Origin: a bacterium
GTDB lineage: Bacteria; Vulcanimicrobiota; Xenobia; Xenobiales; JADMJV01
Assembly: GCA_030149525.1 (NCBI GenBank)
Contig: JASBRJ010000395.1
Location: 1-34,495, forward strand
DNA length: 34,495 nt
Reading direction: 5' to 3'
The notes beneath the pieces are model-generated. The model did not search any database. It was given only the letters and a program-made list of their open reading frames with translations, and was not told the origin of the DNA. Positions 23,089 to 31,071 of the stretch are shown piece after piece; the stretch's first letter is position 1; each line of letters starts with the position of its first letter. Position numbers and translations under genes: made by a program.

Positions 23089-24449
23089 ATCGTACCCATA
23101 TCGTTCTCAGCGTCGCCGTTCTCACGCTTGCTTCTTTCTATGTTTGGTCCAAGCTCCACAAGATGGAGACCACCGAACGGGAGTATCAAGCGGCACGTTA
23201 CTTTTCTCATGTTGAGGAGAAAGATGTGCGGACTATCAAGGTTTTCAGCAAGGACCCGGAATTTGACTATGTCCTCACCCGTAAGGGAGATCAGTGGTAC
23301 ATCGGACAGCATCTTCTCGACGTTTCTCAGACTCATCAACTGGTGAGCTCTGTCTTGGAGCTCAATCACGAGAGGCAGATGTTCGCCGAACCCACAGCCA
23401 AAGAGGAAAGTGAGTTCCGCCTGGACGATCCCCAGTACCGGCTCACTGTGATCAACAATGAAGGTCGTGAACTCGGAACTGTTAAGTTGGGTAAGCGCAC
23501 TCCGGACTACAACCACTTTTACGGACAGCTGGCCGAAGGTGGAGAGATCTCAACAGTGCCGGCTTATACCCTGGGAGTTCTCGAAAAGCCGCCCAAGGAA
23601 CTCACGGAGGAGGCTTTGCTACCGGTGGAAGTCGCTGCGGTAGAGCTTTTTGAAGTGTGGTTCAAGGGTGAAAAGATCTGCGGGATGGAGAAGAGAGACG
23701 ACGATCAGTTTTTCTTTCAGTCCAAGGAGCGGGAGCGAGCCGACGAGACCCGGGTGGAGAGTTTTCTCAATCAGCTTAAAGATCTGAAGGTCGGGCGTTT
23801 CCTCGATGCCGAAGAGAAGCCGGCTATGGGGGATGTTCGGGTTAAGTATCTCGCTAAAGTCGCCTACTCCGAGTACCAGGTTGTCACCGAACTCATGCAG
23901 CGAGTGGCTGTAAAGCGGCAGTTGATGTACGGACAACGATACTTGCAGAAGGTGGGTGAGACTTCTCCCGAGGAGGGGACTCTGGAGCGATTCGTGGTCG
24001 AGATCCCAACCTCCAGTAAGGTCGCCCAACCCACTGTAGAGATTTTTGAAGATCGACGTGCCGCTGTGATTGAGGTCGACAATGTGGATAGCCTGAAGTT
24101 GGAGAAGGCGGGCCGGACCCTTGAAGCGTCGAGAGACGCCTTTGGCAAGTGGAGCTTGAAGGGCTCGGAAACCGAACTCCCCGAGGACCTGGCCAACGGT
24201 GTTCTATGGGCTCTCAAGGATCTGCGTTACCAGAAGGCTTTGAAAGAGAGCCCAGGGCAGCCGAACGAGAAGGGTTTCCACCTGGTTGTCAAGCAGAAAA
24301 GCGGCAAAGACGCCGATCTTCGTTTCGGGCTGCTCCAAAATGGGAAACCGTACCTGTGGCGCCAAACTCAGGCTTTTAGCCTGTCCGACTCGTCTTGGAA
24401 GACTCTGGACGAGGCGGTGACCAAAATTTTGAAATCGACCCAAAACTGA
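23085..24449 (+). CDS. DUF4340-like membrane-anchored protein
   Basis: The product (454 residues from this start) has one N-terminal membrane helix (about 4-24) and a long outer region with repeated beta-rich units: DYVLTRKGDQWYI near the start, then YRLTVINNEGRELGTVKLGK, and a late copy near the C-terminus (ASRDAFGKWSLKG). This matches the DUF4340 pattern, commonly found next to GldG-like ABC genes. I place the start at GTG 23085, which gives GTGA overlap with the previous stop. The longer reading from 23010 would run inside the GldG gene and has no support. It probably works at the outer face with the ABC complex; the biochemical role is not established. Confidence 0.83.
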   Translation: MNRTHIVLSVAVLTLASFYVWSKLHKMETTEREYQAARYFSHVEEKDVRTIKVFSKDPEFDYVLTRKGDQWYIGQHLLDVSQTHQLVSSVLELNHERQMFAEPTAKEESEFRLDDPQYRLTVINNEGRELGTVKLGKRTPDYNHFYGQLAEGGEISTVPAYTLGVLEKPPKELTEEALLPVEVAAVELFEVWFKGEKICGMEKRDDDQFFFQSKERERADETRVESFLNQLKDLKVGRFLDAEEKPAMGDVRVKYLAKVAYSEYQVVTELMQRVAVKRQLMYGQRYLQKVGETSPEEGTLERFVVEIPTSSKVAQPTVEIFEDRRAAVIEVDNVDSLKLEKAGRTLEASRDAFGKWSLKGSETELPEDLANGVLWALKDLRYQKALKESPGQPNEKGFHLVVKQKSGKDADLRFGLLQNGKPYLWRQTQAFSLSDSSWKTLDEAVTKILKSTQN

Positions 24450-24451
24450 TT

Positions 24452-24457
24452 GAGGAG
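24452..24457 (+). promoter_or_regulatory. Ribosome binding site that fixes the PfkB-family gene start
   Basis: GAGGAG lies six bases before GTG 24464, in the 14-base gap after the DUF4340-like gene. It overrules in-frame upstream starts such as ATG 24395 inside that gene. Confidence 0.8.
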
Positions 24458-24463
24458 ACTATT

Positions 24464-25444
24464 GTGAGTAACAACTCTTGCCGAGTCCTGGTGACAGGCT
24501 CGCTGGCCTACGACTTTATCCTGACTTACCCCGGAAAGTTTCAGGACCACATTCTGCCCGACAAACTACACATGATCAATGTTTCGTTTCTGGTGGATAA
24601 AGTAAAGAAACAGCGAGGCGGAGTGGCCGGCAATATCGCCTACACCATGTCTCTCATGGGCGAGCAGGCCAGGATTCTGGCTGCTGCGGGCAACGACTTT
24701 GACGGCTACATGAAGTTCCTCAACAAGCACAACGTGGCCACTGAGAGCATCCAACTCCTGGAAGACGAGATGACCGCAACCTGCTTCATCACCACCGACA
24801 TGAAGCATAATCAGTTCACCGGTTTTTACCCCGGCGCCATGAGTCACGCCCGCGAACTTTCTGTGACCGACAATCTCAAAGGCGCCCAGTACGTTATTGT
24901 TAGTCCCGACGATCCTGAGGCCATGAAACGCCACTGCAAAGAAGCCAAAGACGCCGGAGCCACCCTCATCTACGATCCCTCTTTTCAGGTCCTTGCCATG
25001 GACGGTGAGTTCCTTTGGGAAGGTGCTCGAGGTGCCAAAGCGCTCATTCTCAACGATTATGAGTTCTCTATGTTCTGCGAGAAGACGGGAAAGTCTATAG
25101 AAGAACTGCACAAAGAGATCGAAATCCTGGTTGTCACCCTGGGCGATCAGGGAAGTAAGATTCTTCCTCGAGGGGGCGACGAAATTCGCGTCAAGCCTGT
25201 TAAAACGGAGAGCGCCGTCGATCCCACAGGTTGCGGAGACGCCTATCGCGGTGGCTTTCTCACCGGATTGGTGAACGGGTGCTCTTTGCAAGAGTGTGGA
25301 CAACTGGGCAGCGTGGCCTCGGTTTTTGTGGTGGAGCAATACGGAACCCAGAGCCACTCTTATTCCAACGCAGACTTCTGTAAGCGCTATCAGGCGAACT
25401 ACGACGGTCTGCCTGAGTTTTTGCGGCAGAAGACCACAGCTTAA
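24464..25444 (+). CDS. PfkB-family sugar or nucleoside kinase
   Basis: PfkB (ribokinase-like) kinases phosphorylate sugars or nucleosides. The N-terminal RVLVTGSLAYDFI, the GGVAGNIAYTMSLMG substrate segment, the middle GFYPGAMSHA and VIVSPDDPEAM, and the C-terminal signature VDPTGCGDAYRGGFLTGL with catalytic Asp are all present. The overall pattern resembles proteins annotated as bacterial adenosine kinases or 'carbohydrate kinase', but the substrate cannot be fixed from sequence. A GAGGAG six bases before GTG 24464 decides the start (326 residues). It begins 14 bases after the DUF4340-like gene, so it is probably the last gene of that operon. A hairpin follows at 25482-25503. Its link with the transporter is unexplained. 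Confidence 0.9.
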   Translation: MSNNSCRVLVTGSLAYDFILTYPGKFQDHILPDKLHMINVSFLVDKVKKQRGGVAGNIAYTMSLMGEQARILAAAGNDFDGYMKFLNKHNVATESIQLLEDEMTATCFITTDMKHNQFTGFYPGAMSHARELSVTDNLKGAQYVIVSPDDPEAMKRHCKEAKDAGATLIYDPSFQVLAMDGEFLWEGARGAKALILNDYEFSMFCEKTGKSIEELHKEIEILVVTLGDQGSKILPRGGDEIRVKPVKTESAVDPTGCGDAYRGGFLTGLVNGCSLQECGQLGSVASVFVVEQYGTQSHSYSNADFCKRYQANYDGLPEFLRQKTTA

Positions 25445-25481
25445 AACACGAAATCAGCAGTTGAGCTGCTTGAACTGAAGG

Positions 25482-25503
25482 AGCATCGCTATTTGGCGGT
25501 GCT
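25482..25503 (+). terminator. Probable terminator of the ABC-PfkB operon
   Basis: AGCATCGC pairs with GCGGTGCT (8 base pairs, one T-G) around a 6-base loop, followed by TTCTTCG on the plus strand. It lies about 40 bases after the PfkB-family stop and overlaps the last codons of the convergent RND gene. The T-tract is interrupted, so confidence is moderate. Confidence 0.5.
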
Positions 25504-28500
25504 TTCTTCGTTGAGAGGCTTGGTTCGCTTGATAAGGATCACCAGGCGAAAACAAGCCGGGCAGAAGTAGAGGGCAAGGATCGTCGCCCCGGACACACCA
25601 CCTGCGATAGCCACCGCCAGGGGAGGCCAGAAGCTGCCCCCTGAGATGAGAAGCGGCAAGAATCCGGCTATGGTGGTCGCCGTTGTGGTGAGCACATGGC
25701 GAGAGGCGTTTAGGACGATTGTGACCATTCTGTCGGTGGCACCGGTCCGGGCGTCTCGGTCGGCAAGCAGGGCCGCCAGGACAACGATGCTGTCGTTGAT
25801 GGCAATACCTACCAAACCCATAGCTCCTACGATGGCCATAAATCCGAACGGATAGCCGAAGACGTAGAGCGCTCCAAGGCTCAAGCCGATGGAGCAGACA
25901 GCCACCCCACCGATGATAAAGGCCATGCGAAAGCTGGAGAAGCCTAAAACGAGCGTGGAACACATCAAGACCACAAGCGCCCCCGCAGAGGCCAGAAGAT
26001 TTCCCACCGCCTTATCTCGTTCAGCCGCTTCGCCACCCAGTTTCAGTTCGTAGCCGGGAGGGAGTTCTATGTCGGATTTCTCCAATTTCTCCAGGAATTG
26101 GCTCACGGCAACGCTCGGGAGGACACCCGATTGAAGAAAGCCCTGAATCGTGTTGAGCCGCCTTCGGTCGCGCCGGGTGATGACGGCCCGGTCGGGCTTC
26201 AGGTTCAGTTGACCTAACTGTTCCAGCGGGAGCAGAGGAGCGGGCTCCAGAGTCTTTAAGGCGTTGAGTTCACCTCTGTGGGCATCGTCGAGCCGCACTC
26301 TCACCTCAACTTCCTCTGTGTTTTCAAGGATGGAACCTGCCACCAAACCTTCGGTGGAGCTTCTAAGAAATTCGGAAAGAGCTAGAGAGTTCAGTCCGGC
26401 CGTCCTAAGTTGAGTGTAGTCGGGTTGGAAAGTCAGGGTTACCAGATCCTCGTCAAGAGATGCCTGAGTGTGGGTGATTTCTGGAACTTCGGCCAGAAGC
26501 AATCTCATTTTCCCCCCCAGTGCTCGGAGAACTTCCAGATCCGGCCCGTACAGTCGCAGTTCCACCGGGGCATCAAAAGGAGGTCCCTGCTCCAGTTGTC
26601 GCAGCAGAATTCGGGCGTTGGGAAACTTTTTATCCAATTCGTTTTGTAACTCTCGCTGAACACCGTAGATGTTCTCTTCGTTAGCTAAAACCACCATGGC
26701 CTGAGCATAGTTGGTCACTCCGCGTCGCGTTCCGATGAGATTGTAATAAAACGCGGGAGAAGAACGACCGAGGTACCAGTCCATGCGCGCGATTTCCGGC
26801 TTTTTCAAGAGGAATTCTCGCACCTGGCCGACCACGGCTTCGGTCTCTTGAAGTGAGGTCCCTGAGGCCAGTTCCACGGTGAGTTCGCACTGGGCTCGAT
26901 CGGATGGTGGGAAGAATTGCTCTTTGAGTAGCCCGCCTGCGAAGAATCCTAGCACGGGTAAGACGAGGCCCACGGAAATTCCCAGAACGGGGAATTTGTA
27001 GCAAACTCTCAGACTCTCTCGAAAAGGAGCGAGCAGAGGACCGGCCCCAATCCCCTTATTCCAGATGGCGCGAGGGGACCCGAATTGGGGCAGATGTCCT
27101 CTCATATAAGCGTAGATGACCGGAATTATGAAAAGCGACAGCAGAAGTGAGCCGATTAGGGCAGCGATTACAGTGAGAGAGATCGAGCCCACGAATTCCC
27201 CCGCCGGGCCGGGCATCAGCACGAGCGGCATGAAGGCGAGCACTGTGGTGGCGGTAGAGGAGAGCAGGGGAGAGAAGAGATGGGAGAAGGTTTCACGAAT
27301 GCCCTCTTCCATCTCAGCACCGCGGTCCAGCGTTTGTTGCAGTTCATCGGTCACGACAATCGCGTTATCGATCAGTAGACCTAGAGCAATAATGAGGCCG
27401 GTGACGGACATCTGGTGAATAGGGATGTCCATAAACTTCATGGCCGACAGTACTACCAGGGTTGTGAGAGGAAGGGCTGAGGACACCGCCACCGCGGACC
27501 GCCAACCCATGGCTACGAAGACGGTTAGGGCCACCAGGGCCGCCCCTAGAAGAACATTGCGTTGGAGTTCATTGAGGCGTCGTTTCGTAAACTCGCTCTG
27601 ATCGAAGAGAATGTCAAGTTTGAGGCCCTCGGGGAGATTGGTCTGAAAAATCTTGAGGCGCTCTTGCACTCTGTCCGACCACAAGTCGACCCGTTGAGAC
27701 GGTACGACTTTGGCCCCCACCACCACGGCCCGTTCCCCTTCGATGAGAACCTTCTCCAGCGGTGGAGTGCGCTCGCCTCGCTGGAAACTTGCCACTTCCG
27801 ACAGGGGGACGGAGCGCCCTGTTGACTCGGCTCGTACCAGAACCTGGGAGAGGGCTTCCTGGGAGCTGAGTTCCGGCAATTGAAGGAGCAGGTCGACTTT
27901 TTCCGAGCGGAACCGCCCCGCGCCCGACTTTACATCGAAAGCGGCGACCTGACTTGCCACCTCTGCCGCTGTCATACGGTAGCGAGCCAGGTTTTCGGGC
28001 TCGAGAAGAACCTGAATCTCCTCTTTGGGAGCGCCGAACAAGTCGACTTCTTCGGTGCCGCTCACCGCTCTCAACAGATCCTCTAATTCTCGACCGTAGC
28101 GCTTGAGGATGGAGGGCCTGAAGGGAGCCGAACTGTCCCAACTTAGGGAGATGAGAGTGGCGTAAGCTCTGGCCTCTCGCTCGTCAAATTCCGGTTGGGA
28201 GGCTCCTTCCGGCAGGCGTGGTTCGGCATCTCTGAGGGCGGCCCGAACCTTGCTCCAGACCGAAACGAATTCATCCAGTTCGTCTTTCACCTCAATGATG
28301 ACGGTGGACTGCCCAGGACGACTCTCGGTTCGAATGAATTTCAGGTCATCGACCTCAGCCAATTCTTCCTCTATCGGGATGGTGACCAGGGCTTCTACGC
28401 GCTCGGCCGACGCTCCGGGGTAGGTTGTGATAATGAGGGCGGCACGAGGGCTGAGGACCGGGTCTTCCATCCTGGGCAGAGTGAAAAGCCCGGCCAAGCC

Positions 28501-28563
28501 GTCTACCAGAATCAAAAGGAGGAGGAGAATGGTGGCCCGTGGGCGCCTATAAAAAAAAGTCAC
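25489..28563 (-). CDS. RND-family efflux permease
   Basis: This is a full-length (1024 residues) AcrB/HAE-type inner-membrane pump driven by the proton gradient. An N-terminal helix (about 8-28) is followed by a porter domain with TYPGASAERVEALVTIPIEEEL. Helices then cluster at about 338-500, and a second porter domain and helix bundle follow. The proton-relay region in TM4 is ALGLLIDNAIVV: Asp399 is kept and the second Asp of AcrB is Asn400. In TM10 the segment GIAINDSIVV has Asn-Asp where AcrB has Lys-Asn, which is seen in several RND subfamilies. The start is GTG, overlapping the adaptor stop by four bases. No TolC-like gene is nearby. Substrate (drug, lipid or metal) cannot be stated; the MdtB/MdtC and heavy-metal motifs are not clear. 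Confidence 0.93.
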   Translation of the reverse strand: MTFFYRRPRATILLLLLILVDGLAGLFTLPRMEDPVLSPRAALIITTYPGASAERVEALVTIPIEEELAEVDDLKFIRTESRPGQSTVIIEVKDELDEFVSVWSKVRAALRDAEPRLPEGASQPEFDEREARAYATLISLSWDSSAPFRPSILKRYGRELEDLLRAVSGTEEVDLFGAPKEEIQVLLEPENLARYRMTAAEVASQVAAFDVKSGAGRFRSEKVDLLLQLPELSSQEALSQVLVRAESTGRSVPLSEVASFQRGERTPPLEKVLIEGERAVVVGAKVVPSQRVDLWSDRVQERLKIFQTNLPEGLKLDILFDQSEFTKRRLNELQRNVLLGAALVALTVFVAMGWRSAVAVSSALPLTTLVVLSAMKFMDIPIHQMSVTGLIIALGLLIDNAIVVTDELQQTLDRGAEMEEGIRETFSHLFSPLLSSTATTVLAFMPLVLMPGPAGEFVGSISLTVIAALIGSLLLSLFIIPVIYAYMRGHLPQFGSPRAIWNKGIGAGPLLAPFRESLRVCYKFPVLGISVGLVLPVLGFFAGGLLKEQFFPPSDRAQCELTVELASGTSLQETEAVVGQVREFLLKKPEIARMDWYLGRSSPAFYYNLIGTRRGVTNYAQAMVVLANEENIYGVQRELQNELDKKFPNARILLRQLEQGPPFDAPVELRLYGPDLEVLRALGGKMRLLLAEVPEITHTQASLDEDLVTLTFQPDYTQLRTAGLNSLALSEFLRSSTEGLVAGSILENTEEVEVRVRLDDAHRGELNALKTLEPAPLLPLEQLGQLNLKPDRAVITRRDRRRLNTIQGFLQSGVLPSVAVSQFLEKLEKSDIELPPGYELKLGGEAAERDKAVGNLLASAGALVVLMCSTLVLGFSSFRMAFIIGGVAVCSIGLSLGALYVFGYPFGFMAIVGAMGLVGIAINDSIVVLAALLADRDARTGATDRMVTIVLNASRHVLTTTATTIAGFLPLLISGGSFWPPLAVAIAGGVSGATILALYFCPACFRLVILIKRTKPLNEESTAK

Positions 28564-29849
28564 GAGCGACGAACCTTTTGACCGGGAACGACTCGTTGAA
28601 TTCCCTCCACGATGATGTCCGGCCTACCCACAAGCGTTCCCCGAACAAAGGCTTTTTCTCCGGTGGTTTTGACCACCTCCACGGCTTGCTTCTTCACTTC
28701 AAAAAGATCGCTCTGCCCATCGACCGGGCTGAGAGTATAACAAGTGAAGAGTCCACGCTCACCCGGCAGCAGCGCGGTGGAGGGAAGCCAGTACCCTTCT
28801 TCCTTTTCCTCGGTGGGGATTTGAACCCGCAGAAGCTGGCCTGGATGAAGGCGACCCGAGGCCGGCAAAGAGAGCAAAACGCCTCGGGTTCCGCTGGTGG
28901 TATCGACTAGCGGAAGACCTTTTTTCACTGTCGCCTGGTAGCTTTCCCCTTCGATGAGAACGTCGATGGTGTCTCCGGGGGAGAGTCGCTCAGCCTGTCG
29001 AGGTGGAAGAAATAACTCCGCCTCAAGGACTGAGGAAGTCACCAGACGGTAGACGGGCTGACCGGTGGAGACGATAGCTCCTTCGTCGATCAAACGCTTG
29101 GCCACTTTGGCGTTATAGGGCGAGATGAGGACGCTGTTTTCGAAATCGACCTGTAAGGACTGGAGAGAAGCTCTGACTTGTTCCACCTGGGTCTGGGCCA
29201 CCCGGCGAGTTTCGGGTCTTGCTCCTGCTTCGAGATCCTTGAGTTGATTGCGAGCGGCTTCCAACTGATTGGAGGTCAGGGTGACCGTGGTTCTAGCTTC
29301 GTCGAGCTGTTCTTTAGGGATAGCTCCGTTTTTGTAGAGTTCCTCCCGTCGTTGAAGCTTGGTCCGGGCCAGTTGCAGTTCCGACTTTAGCTGATCGATT
29401 CTGTCCTGAGAGGCGGCTCGTTCGTATCGGCGTGGCGGGGCGGACACTTCTTGAGAGTTAGCCTCGGCACCGGCTAGTTGGGCGCGCAACTCGCTTTCTC
29501 TGGCGGCCAGGCTATCGGTGTCCAGCCGCCCCAAGACCTGGCCTGCGCTCACGCGGTCTCCCTCGTCGACGGTCAACTGTAAGACTCGTCCGGACCTCAA
29601 GAATCCCAGGTCGGTGGACTTTGCCGCCCGTAAGTGGCCGCTAAATTCCAGGGTTTGAACTCCGGACGCTTCGGGCTCCACTGTAGTGGCGGATACGGTA
29701 AGGAAGTCTCTTTCTTCAACCTCGGGCTGAATGGTGGACTTGTTGGTACAACCATAGATGAAGATCAAGCTGCCTAAGACCAGCAGCCACCCTCGTCGTA
29801 TTGTAATTGCCCCCCCAAAGTCTCTGGAATGCAACCAAGGATTGGGCAT
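28560..29849 (-). CDS. RND efflux periplasmic adaptor lipoprotein (MFP family)
   Basis: Membrane fusion proteins link an RND pump to its outer-membrane channel. The N-terminus has two Arg residues (18-19), a hydrophobic stretch (21-31) and Cys34 in FIYGC, a plausible lipid-attachment site. A split lipoyl/barrel-sandwich domain flanks an alpha-hairpin: the first half has SGRVLQLTVDEGDRVSAGQVLGRL (about 86-109), the coiled coil runs about 112-225, and the second half is VLISPYNAKVAKRLIDEGAIVSTGQPV. A beta-barrel and membrane-proximal domain follow to residue 429. It overlaps the RND gene by four bases. ATG 29849 is used, with AGGGGGG very close upstream and a TTATAGAA sequence at about 29861-29868 that may be a -10 element. 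Confidence 0.92.
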   Translation of the reverse strand: MPNPWLHSRDFGGAITIRRGWLLVLGSLIFIYGCTNKSTIQPEVEERDFLTVSATTVEPEASGVQTLEFSGHLRAAKSTDLGFLRSGRVLQLTVDEGDRVSAGQVLGRLDTDSLAARESELRAQLAGAEANSQEVSAPPRRYERAASQDRIDQLKSELQLARTKLQRREELYKNGAIPKEQLDEARTTVTLTSNQLEAARNQLKDLEAGARPETRRVAQTQVEQVRASLQSLQVDFENSVLISPYNAKVAKRLIDEGAIVSTGQPVYRLVTSSVLEAELFLPPRQAERLSPGDTIDVLIEGESYQATVKKGLPLVDTTSGTRGVLLSLPASGRLHPGQLLRVQIPTEEKEEGYWLPSTALLPGERGLFTCYTLSPVDGQSDLFEVKKQAVEVVKTTGEKAFVRGTLVGRPDIIVEGIQRVVPGQKVRRS

Positions 29850-29873
29850 GCCCCCCCTGTTCTATAATCTTTC

Positions 29874-29895
29874 GCCGATCTCTTTTCGGCTTTTT
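29874..29895. promoter_or_regulatory. Dyad with T-run upstream of the efflux operon
   Basis: GCCGA-TCTCTTT-TCGGC is followed by TTTTT on the plus strand. It looks like a small plus-strand terminator, yet no plus-strand gene precedes it. It sits just upstream of the candidate -10 of the efflux operon, so it may instead be an operator for a local repressor. Confidence 0.3.
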
Positions 29896-29904
29896 GACGT
29901 TTGC

Positions 29905-29933
29905 TTGAGGCTCATTTAATCCTGAGCTTGTAT
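29905..29933 (+). promoter_or_regulatory. Candidate promoter of the 29968 gene
   Basis: TTGAGG (29905-29910) and TTGTAT (29928-29933) are separated by 17 bases, 35 bases before the start codon. The -10 element matches the consensus only at three positions. Confidence 0.3.
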
Positions 29934-29955
29934 CCTTATTTCAAATCGGCCAACC

Positions 29956-29960
29956 AGGAG
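29956..29960 (+). promoter_or_regulatory. Ribosome binding site of the 29968 gene
   Basis: AGGAG lies seven bases before ATG 29968. It is one of the clearest ribosome sites in the window and supports a real, translated gene. Confidence 0.75.
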
Positions 29961-29967
29961 AAAAACT

Positions 29968-31017
29968 ATGTTGAGAACCTCAAGACTGCAAAGAAAATTT
30001 CAAAGCCCCCCCAGATTGAATTCCCCTAAGAGCTTTACGTTTTCTCCTTCCGAGTCACGATTTGCCGGGGCCAGAACCAGTGACAACAAGTCGATGAAAA
30101 CGGCGGCCATGGTTGCCGCCGGCGTGGGTCTAGCCGTAGGCGCCGTGGCCTTGTTCAGTGGAGAACCGGTCGCTCCCGCCGAAGACCCAGGGGCCTACAC
30201 CTTGGAGAACCCGGACGTCGTAGTGATGGATGATTCTCTCGACCGCATCGACCTCTCTCGAGAGACGGACACGCAGTGTAGCGGCACCGGAGAAGACGAG
30301 GTCTGTGTTGAAGTCTCGCGCGACTACCACAGGGTCGGTCTCCATATAGGACACGGTGTGGTCCAGGATCTCAACGGAAATCTTTTTGTAGCCCCTCAAC
30401 TGGCTGCCCCTGATGCTCCTGGGAAGGCCGCCGTGAACCCCAACAGTGTGGACCTGGAAGCACCGCTTTTTAGCGAGGGACACTTGAAGCAAACTTCTCC
30501 CGGTCATTACGAAGTGAGTGGAAGTCTGTTCGGATTCCGACATGAGATCGACATCAACGGTAACGAAGCCAGAGTGACTCAGCGAGGTCTGCTGGGAAGC
30601 TATGAGAGCATGCGAATCGAGAACGACAACGGAGTGGTGACGGTTGTGGAAGACGGATGGTCCAGGCAGGAGATCGTTCAGTCCCAGGGCGATCATCTCT
30701 TGATTCAAGGACAGTGGGGTGGAAAGTACGGAGAGATTCGTCATAATCCCGAGGCCGGAGAGTACAGTCTGACCAGACCGAGTCTCTTTAGCAATTGGGA
30801 ATACGAGGTGAGTTATTCGCCCGAACAATACACCCGTTCATCCAACACCGGTGCCTCCACCGTGTCTGCGACCTCCAACGGAGATGGCTCGACCACAACG
30901 CAACTCGGTTGGTTGCAAGGCGGATATGACAGTAACGATACTTCGACCGGTTGGACCACGAAGGCTCATGGACTCCTGAGCGGGACCTACACCTACACCG
31001 TTGACGGCGGCCGATAA
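29968..31017 (+). CDS. Membrane-anchored protein of unknown function
   Basis: I do not recognise a family. The N-terminus (1-43) is basic and rich in Ser, Pro, Phe and Arg, like a cytoplasmic disordered tail. One hydrophobic Ala/Gly/Val segment (about 45-63) could be a membrane helix or a late signal peptide. The remainder (about 65-349) is acidic and beta-prone, with two Cys at about 104 and 113 (QCSGTGEDEVCVEV) that could form a disulphide outside the cytoplasm. Short Gly-rich repeats occur: GLLGSYES near 207, WGGKYGEI, then LGWLQGGYDSN and HGLLSGTYTYT near the end. The Thr/Ser/Asn-rich C-terminus resembles surface or adhesive proteins. A strong AGGAG supports the start. The next gene begins 55 bases downstream on the same strand. 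Confidence 0.75.
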   Translation: MLRTSRLQRKFQSPPRLNSPKSFTFSPSESRFAGARTSDNKSMKTAAMVAAGVGLAVGAVALFSGEPVAPAEDPGAYTLENPDVVVMDDSLDRIDLSRETDTQCSGTGEDEVCVEVSRDYHRVGLHIGHGVVQDLNGNLFVAPQLAAPDAPGKAAVNPNSVDLEAPLFSEGHLKQTSPGHYEVSGSLFGFRHEIDINGNEARVTQRGLLGSYESMRIENDNGVVTVVEDGWSRQEIVQSQGDHLLIQGQWGGKYGEIRHNPEAGEYSLTRPSLFSNWEYEVSYSPEQYTRSSNTGASTVSATSNGDGSTTTQLGWLQGGYDSNDTSTGWTTKAHGLLSGTYTYTVDGGR

Positions 31018-31071
31018 GTCAAGCGGTTCAAGGGCCTGTTTAGCCGGCTCGTTCTGGTGGAATCAGACCCT

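Noticed and set aside
24566-25357. Long open frame (263 codons) on the minus strand opposite the PfkB-family gene
   Set aside because: The plus-strand reading carries a complete PfkB kinase with a strong ribosome site; the antisense product matches nothing.
30130-30828. Minus-strand open frame of 232 codons opposite the unknown membrane-anchored gene
   Set aside because: The plus-strand gene has a clear AGGAG and a plausible membrane segment. The antisense frame has no ribosome site or recognisable domain, though the plus-strand protein is also unknown, so this is the least certain rejection.
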